From assembly GCF_037477895.1 (NCBI RefSeq), contig NZ_CP132744.1, positions 744,001 through 808,000 on the forward strand: a DNA stretch of 64,000 nucleotides. The letters are read 5' to 3'. The position numbers were made by a program, and so were the translations under genes. The stretch comes from Mycetohabitans endofungorum. Its GTDB lineage: Bacteria > Pseudomonadota > Gammaproteobacteria > Burkholderiales > Burkholderiaceae. Under the pieces are notes generated by a model. The model was not told the DNA's origin and searched no databases. It saw nothing but the letters and a program-made list of their open reading frames with translations. Shown here piece after piece: positions 60,725 through 64,000 of the stretch. Every line of letters starts with the position of its first letter. Positions within the stretch are counted from its first letter, which is position 1.

Positions 60725-61039
60725 ATGTCGCCCTCTGGCTGGTTCATTGTCCTGGTCGCGCTGCTCGGCGCGAACCTGCCGTTCGTCAACCAGCGGTTGC
60801 TGGCGATACTGCCAGTACCCGGCGCCGCGCCGGGCGCACGCAAGAGCGCCTGGTGGCGGATCGCTGAATTGATTGTGCTTTACTTTGTCACGGGACTGCT
60901 CGGCTTCGCGCTCGAGGCACGGGCCGGCAATCGCTTCGAGCAAGAGTGGCAGTTTTACGCGATTACGTTCAGCCTGTTTGTCGTGCTTGCGTTTCCCGGC
61001 TTCGTTTTCCAGTATCTCGTCAAGCGGCGCGCCGCGTGA
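60725..61039 (+). CDS. DUF2818 membrane protein
   Basis: A 104-residue protein with three hydrophobic stretches. SGWFIVLVALLGANLPFVNQ, RLLAILP and AELIVLYFVTGLLGFALEAR are the DUF2818 blocks, a family found almost only behind nuoN in beta-proteobacteria. The location suggests a role in complex I assembly or stability, but no function is established from sequence. The start at ATG 60725 (MSPSGWF) was chosen over a 17-codon extension reaching into nuoN. Confidence 0.88.
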   Translation: MSPSGWFIVLVALLGANLPFVNQRLLAILPVPGAAPGARKSAWWRIAELIVLYFVTGLLGFALEARAGNRFEQEWQFYAITFSLFVVLAFPGFVFQYLVKRRAA

Positions 61040-61066
61040 ATCGGCGACCGCTCAAAAAGGGGCGAC

Positions 61067-61657
61067 ATGACACGCATTCCGACAGACGACGCTCATCTAG
61101 TCGAGACCCGTCTCGACGGCCAGACGCTATATGACGGCCATTTCCTGACGCTCAAGCGTGACATCGTGCGGTTGCCGGACGGCAAGACGGCCACGCGTGA
61201 GTTCGTCGAGCATCCCGGTGCGGTGATGGTATTGCCGCTGTTGGATGACGGTCGCGTGCTGATGGAGCGCCAGTATCGTTATCCACTTGGCCGTGTGATG
61301 GTTGAGTTCCCGGCCGGCAAGCTCGATCCGCAGGAAGGGGCGCTCGCATGTGCTCAACGCGAACTGCGCGAGGAAACCGGCTATCGTGCGAACGAGTTCG
61401 TCTACTTGACCCGCATCCACCCGGTCATTTCGTATTCGACCGAGTTTATCGACCTGTACTTGGCGCGTGGGCTGACTGAAGGTGAGCGCGCGCTGGACGA
61501 CGGTGAGTTTTTGGAAACGATTGTCGTCGAACCGGCCATATTGCACGAGTGGATTCGGTGCGGGGACGTTAGCGATGTCAAGACGATCATTGGTGCGTTT
61601 TGGCTTGAAAAAATTTTGTCTGGCGCTTGGCCGGAAAATACCGCGCAGGTAGTTTGA
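61067..61657 (+). CDS. NUDIX hydrolase, ADP-ribose pyrophosphatase type
   Basis: A 196-residue protein with the Nudix box GKLDPQEGALACAQRELREETGY (Gx5Ex7REUxEExGU) and the upstream block EFVEHPGAVMVLPLLDDGRV, VLMERQYRYPLGRVMVEFPA, typical of ADP-ribose diphosphatases (NudF group). It probably hydrolyses ADP-ribose or other nucleoside diphosphate sugars to AMP and a sugar phosphate. It follows DUF2818 after 27 bases and is likely in the nuo transcript. A GC-rich inverted repeat follows the stop, without a T run. Confidence 0.92.
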   Translation: MTRIPTDDAHLVETRLDGQTLYDGHFLTLKRDIVRLPDGKTATREFVEHPGAVMVLPLLDDGRVLMERQYRYPLGRVMVEFPAGKLDPQEGALACAQRELREETGYRANEFVYLTRIHPVISYSTEFIDLYLARGLTEGERALDDGEFLETIVVEPAILHEWIRCGDVSDVKTIIGAFWLEKILSGAWPENTAQVV

Positions 61658-62073
61658 TGCCGGCGTGGCCGATCCAAGCGCTGCGCTCGCAGCGGATCGC
61701 GCCCCATTAGATAAGGTTGAATTGAGCTGCCAGCCCGTTGAGGGCCCCGACACAGACGTCTCCACGACTGTTCAGCATTTGTGCGGGTGACGCTCTCGGG
61801 CGTGGTGACGGTAGACGACAATATTTGCATCCGAGAGATCCTACAGCGCTGGACATCAAGCGCGACGCTTGCCGGCTACGCACTGATCGTCGATGAAGTG
61901 GACACGCAGCTGCACTTGCTCCCGACACCCTACCACTAGATGCGCACGGACTTGAAGCGATCTCGTGCACGGCAAATCGGTATTGTGTCAGATTCGAACC
62001 GATGATATACAGCTGTTATGGATGTATTGCTACGTCAACCTAGCGCAAAATCATTGCATTGACGAGGTGGATG
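61658..62073. other. Spacer with a protein remnant after the nuo region
   Basis: From about 61776 a plus-strand frame without a start encodes VRVTLSGVVTVDDNICIREI, then LQRWTSSATLAGYALIVDEV, and stops at 61939. The pattern (IREILQRWTxxAGxxLIVD) is faintly like the C-terminal domain of TcpQ/PilL-type pilus proteins. It is not a gene now. The rest of the stretch drops in G+C toward the hydrolase gene and shows nothing else. Confidence 0.35.
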
Positions 62074-63027
62074 ATGGGAAAGAGGGCTTACGAGGTCCAG
62101 TCCGACCAACAGAGGAAGGCAGGGCGAGCGCAGGTTGTACCCGACCAAGATTCATCTGTCAGGCTGGTCAGCCGGCTGGATATCGATCCAGAGAGGCCAT
62201 TCAAGGGAGTGGAAGCCATTTCGAGACGCTTGTACAATGGATCGCAAGAGATTCATACCACCAATCTTGAGATAGGCCACGATAAAAGTATTCCCAAAGA
62301 CAAAAAAGAAGCCGTCTCGAAAGCCACACAGGAGCAAATGACCTATGGCTTATTGAATTTCTTGCACAAAATGCCCTATCTTAATCGCCCACCCAATTTT
62401 ATCGGGCCGTCCGAGCAATCAAACAATGGCATTGAAACCATTTTAGTGCATGGCACGTTCAACGCCACCGCAGCCGAAGTAGGGTGGACCAGCCCGAATG
62501 GGAAATACGCCGATATTGTCCGGGAAAAATTTGGCGGGAAAGTGAGTGCTTTACAATGGAGTGGAAAAAATCATCGACTTGCCCGTATTGAGGCGGCGCA
62601 AACCCTTGCGAAAAAGATCGATGAAAACACACGGGCCGGTATCATCACGAATGTCATTGCCCATAGTCATGGTGGCAATGTCGCTTTTGAAGCGATTAAG
62701 CTGACACAAGGTAATATTGAACAACTGGTCACCTTAGGCACACCCATCCGAGGTGATCATTTACCGCCGACAAAGAAGCTTAGAGAAACGGTAGAACATT
62801 ATATTCATATTTCAGGTGGCAAAGATACCATTGCCCCTAAAGGCGGCCTAGATTTTGTCACGCCATTTAAAGACAATTTTTCCCAAAAAATGGGATTCAA
62901 TAAGGCTAAGATAAGCAATCCGTTGGCCAATACCGAACTTCATGTGGCGGACGCCACCCATAGCGAACTCCATTCGAAAGCCGTTTTAGGGCTGCTCACC
63001 GCGATAACCCAAGCGACACGGTTGTAA
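62074..63027 (+). CDS. Alpha/beta-hydrolase, lipase-like; candidate accessory effector
   Basis: A 317-residue protein. ETILVHGTFNATAAEVGWTS (oxyanion HG motif, His126-Gly127) and ITNVIAHSHGGNVAFEAIKL (nucleophile elbow, Ser198 in AHSHG) mark an alpha/beta-hydrolase; Asp251 in ISGGKDTIAP and His296 or His300 near the C-terminus can complete a triad. About 115 polar residues precede the hydrolase domain. There is no signal peptide or membrane segment. G+C is strikingly lower than the neighbouring nuo genes, indicating recent acquisition. The start is one of TTG 62059, ATG 62071 or ATG 62074; GAGG at 62063 suits the last. It could be a lipase, esterase or secreted effector; the substrate is unknown. 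Confidence 0.72.
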   Translation: MGKRAYEVQSDQQRKAGRAQVVPDQDSSVRLVSRLDIDPERPFKGVEAISRRLYNGSQEIHTTNLEIGHDKSIPKDKKEAVSKATQEQMTYGLLNFLHKMPYLNRPPNFIGPSEQSNNGIETILVHGTFNATAAEVGWTSPNGKYADIVREKFGGKVSALQWSGKNHRLARIEAAQTLAKKIDENTRAGIITNVIAHSHGGNVAFEAIKLTQGNIEQLVTLGTPIRGDHLPPTKKLRETVEHYIHISGGKDTIAPKGGLDFVTPFKDNFSQKMGFNKAKISNPLANTELHVADATHSELHSKAVLGLLTAITQATRL

Positions 63028-63192
63028 GGCTGGCCAATGGACAGCGCAGGACGTGGCGCCTGAACCTTCTGTGCTTCGCTGGAATTTTCATTAGTTTTGG
63101 ACGGGCGGCCGATCATTGCATCGCCCACAAGACCGCTCCCACTTTAACCGCTGCTTTTCCCAATTTGGCTGCCCACATGCCACCTTCCGCGT

Positions 63193-63385
63193 TTATTGAC
63201 CTCGCCTACTGACCGACTCGTACGCCTTTAGGTAGACCTCTTTATACTTGACGCTGCGCCGCATGCGTTCAACGAACACGTTATCACGCCAGCTTCCTTT
63301 GCCGCCCATCGACAGTCCGAGGTCTCAGCCCAACACGGCATCAGTGAACGCGTTCGCCGTGAACTGGCTTTGCACGGCCACCTTT
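63193..63385 (-). pseudogene. IS3-family OrfB remnant
   Basis: The minus strand encodes QSQFTANAFTDAVLG, a stop, then LGLSMGGKGSWRDNVFVERM and SVKYKEVYLKAYESVS, the end of an IS3-type integrase core (GSQFTS...SMDGKGxWxDNVFVERxWRSVKYEEVYL). The internal stop and the missing rest make it non-functional. The stretch between this and the hydrolase gene (63028-63192) holds no supported feature. Confidence 0.7.
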
Positions 63386-63395
63386 CATTTTATGC

Positions 63396-64000
63396 TCAGG
63401 CCATTTCTACTGCCAATGTAGAGGAGGTTTCACGAAATAAATCTTCTTCTTTGGGGCGAATAAGCTGTTCGACCGTTCCATCAGCAGCAGGTAAATTCGC
63501 GCCGCGGATCAGCACAACAGGTGATCCTTCATCGGCTTGTCCCATTAGGAAAGACGCTGCTGCGGCGAGTTCATCGGCCACTGCCACCTGGGTTGTTCGT
63601 AAGAGCTGCCCAAACAAATCTGGCTTTCCAATATAATTTTTAAGCGGGGAAAAGCCTGCTACACCGATTGCGCACCCTGCCGTGCCATGGCGCCACACTC
63701 TGCCAAAACTATCGTTAATGATAATGTGGACATCGACGCCGCACAAGTGATGAAACTGTTTTTTTAATTCACGGGCACTGTGATCCGGGTCTTTCGGAAG
63801 TAGAAGCACACTGTCTTCATCGCCTACATTGGAATGATCGATACCGGCATTCGCCATCACGCATCCGAGACGGTGAGCGGTGATCAGTACACCATCCTGC
63901 CTGTGCGCAACGATTTCTGCCGACTCCGATAGGATAAGTTCAACGAGCCGTGGATCCTTATCCACTTTCTGCGCCAAATCGATAGCTTGCTTGCCGGGCG
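63396..64000 (-). CDS. cofE: Coenzyme F420-0:L-glutamate ligase (CofE), partial at window edge
   Basis: The frame covers the last 201 codons of a protein whose start lies beyond position 64000. Family blocks: KDPRLVELILSESAEIVAHR, HRLGCVMANAGIDHSNVGDE, LLPKDPDHSARELKKQF, DVHIIINDSFGRVWRHGTAG and IGVAGFSPLKNYIGKPDLFG, which match the CofE/FbiB-N F420 gamma-glutamyl ligases. The enzyme adds L-glutamate to the F420 precursor with GTP. Methionine or leucine-type codons inside the window are not the start, since the similarity (GKQAIDLAQKV) continues to the edge. F420 is rare in proteobacteria but a 3-phosphoglycerate-derived form is known from Mycetohabitans rhizoxinica. G+C is lower than in the core. 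Confidence 0.88.
   Translation of the reverse strand, partial: PGKQAIDLAQKVDKDPRLVELILSESAEIVAHRQDGVLITAHRLGCVMANAGIDHSNVGDEDSVLLLPKDPDHSARELKKQFHHLCGVDVHIIINDSFGRVWRHGTAGCAIGVAGFSPLKNYIGKPDLFGQLLRTTQVAVADELAAAASFLMGQADEGSPVVLIRGANLPAADGTVEQLIRPKEEDLFRETSSTLAVEMA

Noticed and set aside
61668..61710. Hairpin after the NUDIX gene as a terminator
   Set aside because: The GC-rich inverted repeat is not followed by a T run, so an intrinsic terminator cannot be claimed.

Overview
The window reads as a chromosomal segment of a Burkholderia-type beta-proteobacterium. Housekeeping proteins, the order rpsO-pnp-quinone oxidoreductase-tpiA-secG-tRNA-Leu-nuoA-to-N, the rng-maf-rlmH-rsfS-nadD-hemF-purD-yebC block and the ilvBHC-psd-pssA-leuA block are all typical of Burkholderiaceae. 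The combination of heavy IS debris, many decayed genes, a eukaryote-like F-box protein and a coenzyme F420 ligase gene (cofE) points to an endofungal lineage such as Mycetohabitans (Burkholderia) rhizoxinica. That assignment is an inference from gene content, not a database result.

Layout. 1-8.1 kb: an initiator tRNA-fMet with a clean promoter, a small Cys-rich CWC gene, an apparently complete IS2-type element, two AT-richer glycosyltransferase genes, then a graveyard of IS256, IS110, ISL3, IS3 and IS66 fragments. It ends in a decayed second copy of the tRNA-fMet region, so the 7.4-kb accessory block is bracketed by two copies of one locus. 8.1-10.2 kb: an MFS exporter and a transposase remnant. 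10.2-18.1 kb: a minus-strand housekeeping series (upp, yebC, purD, hemF, nadD, rsfS, rlmH, maf, rng). 18.1-21.0 kb: an SDR remnant, mgsA, a quinone oxidoreductase gene cut off after about 133 codons, and an inserted gene for an F-box protein with helical repeats (candidate secreted effector). 21.0-25.8 kb: kdpD and kdpE without kdpFABC, then a guanidine-II riboswitch in front of a Gdx/SugE guanidinium exporter, and a DUF4126 membrane protein. 25.8-30.3 kb: a LOG-family gene with a TetR regulator, and an ECF sigma factor operon with DUF3619, DUF3106 and RDD proteins.

30.3-38 kb: branched-chain amino acid and phospholipid synthesis (ilvB, ilvH, ilvC, psd, pssA, leuA). leuA is preceded by a short leucine-rich leader ORF that uses rare Leu codons, and followed by a 21-copy pentanucleotide repeat. 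38-45.7 kb: a BamE-like lipoprotein, an orphan periplasmic binding protein, rpsO and pnp separated by a terminator and a very long hairpin, a quinone oxidoreductase, tpiA, secG and tRNA-Leu(GAG). 45.8-61.7 kb: the complete 14-gene complex I operon nuoA-N followed by DUF2818 and a NUDIX hydrolase gene. 61.7-64 kb: a second low-GC accessory patch with a probable alpha/beta-hydrolase (lipase-like), an IS3 remnant and the 3' part of cofE, which runs off the window edge.

Functional themes: core metabolism is intact and tightly packed. The accessory patches carry candidate surface-glycan and host-interaction genes and show the gene decay expected of a host-restricted bacterium.
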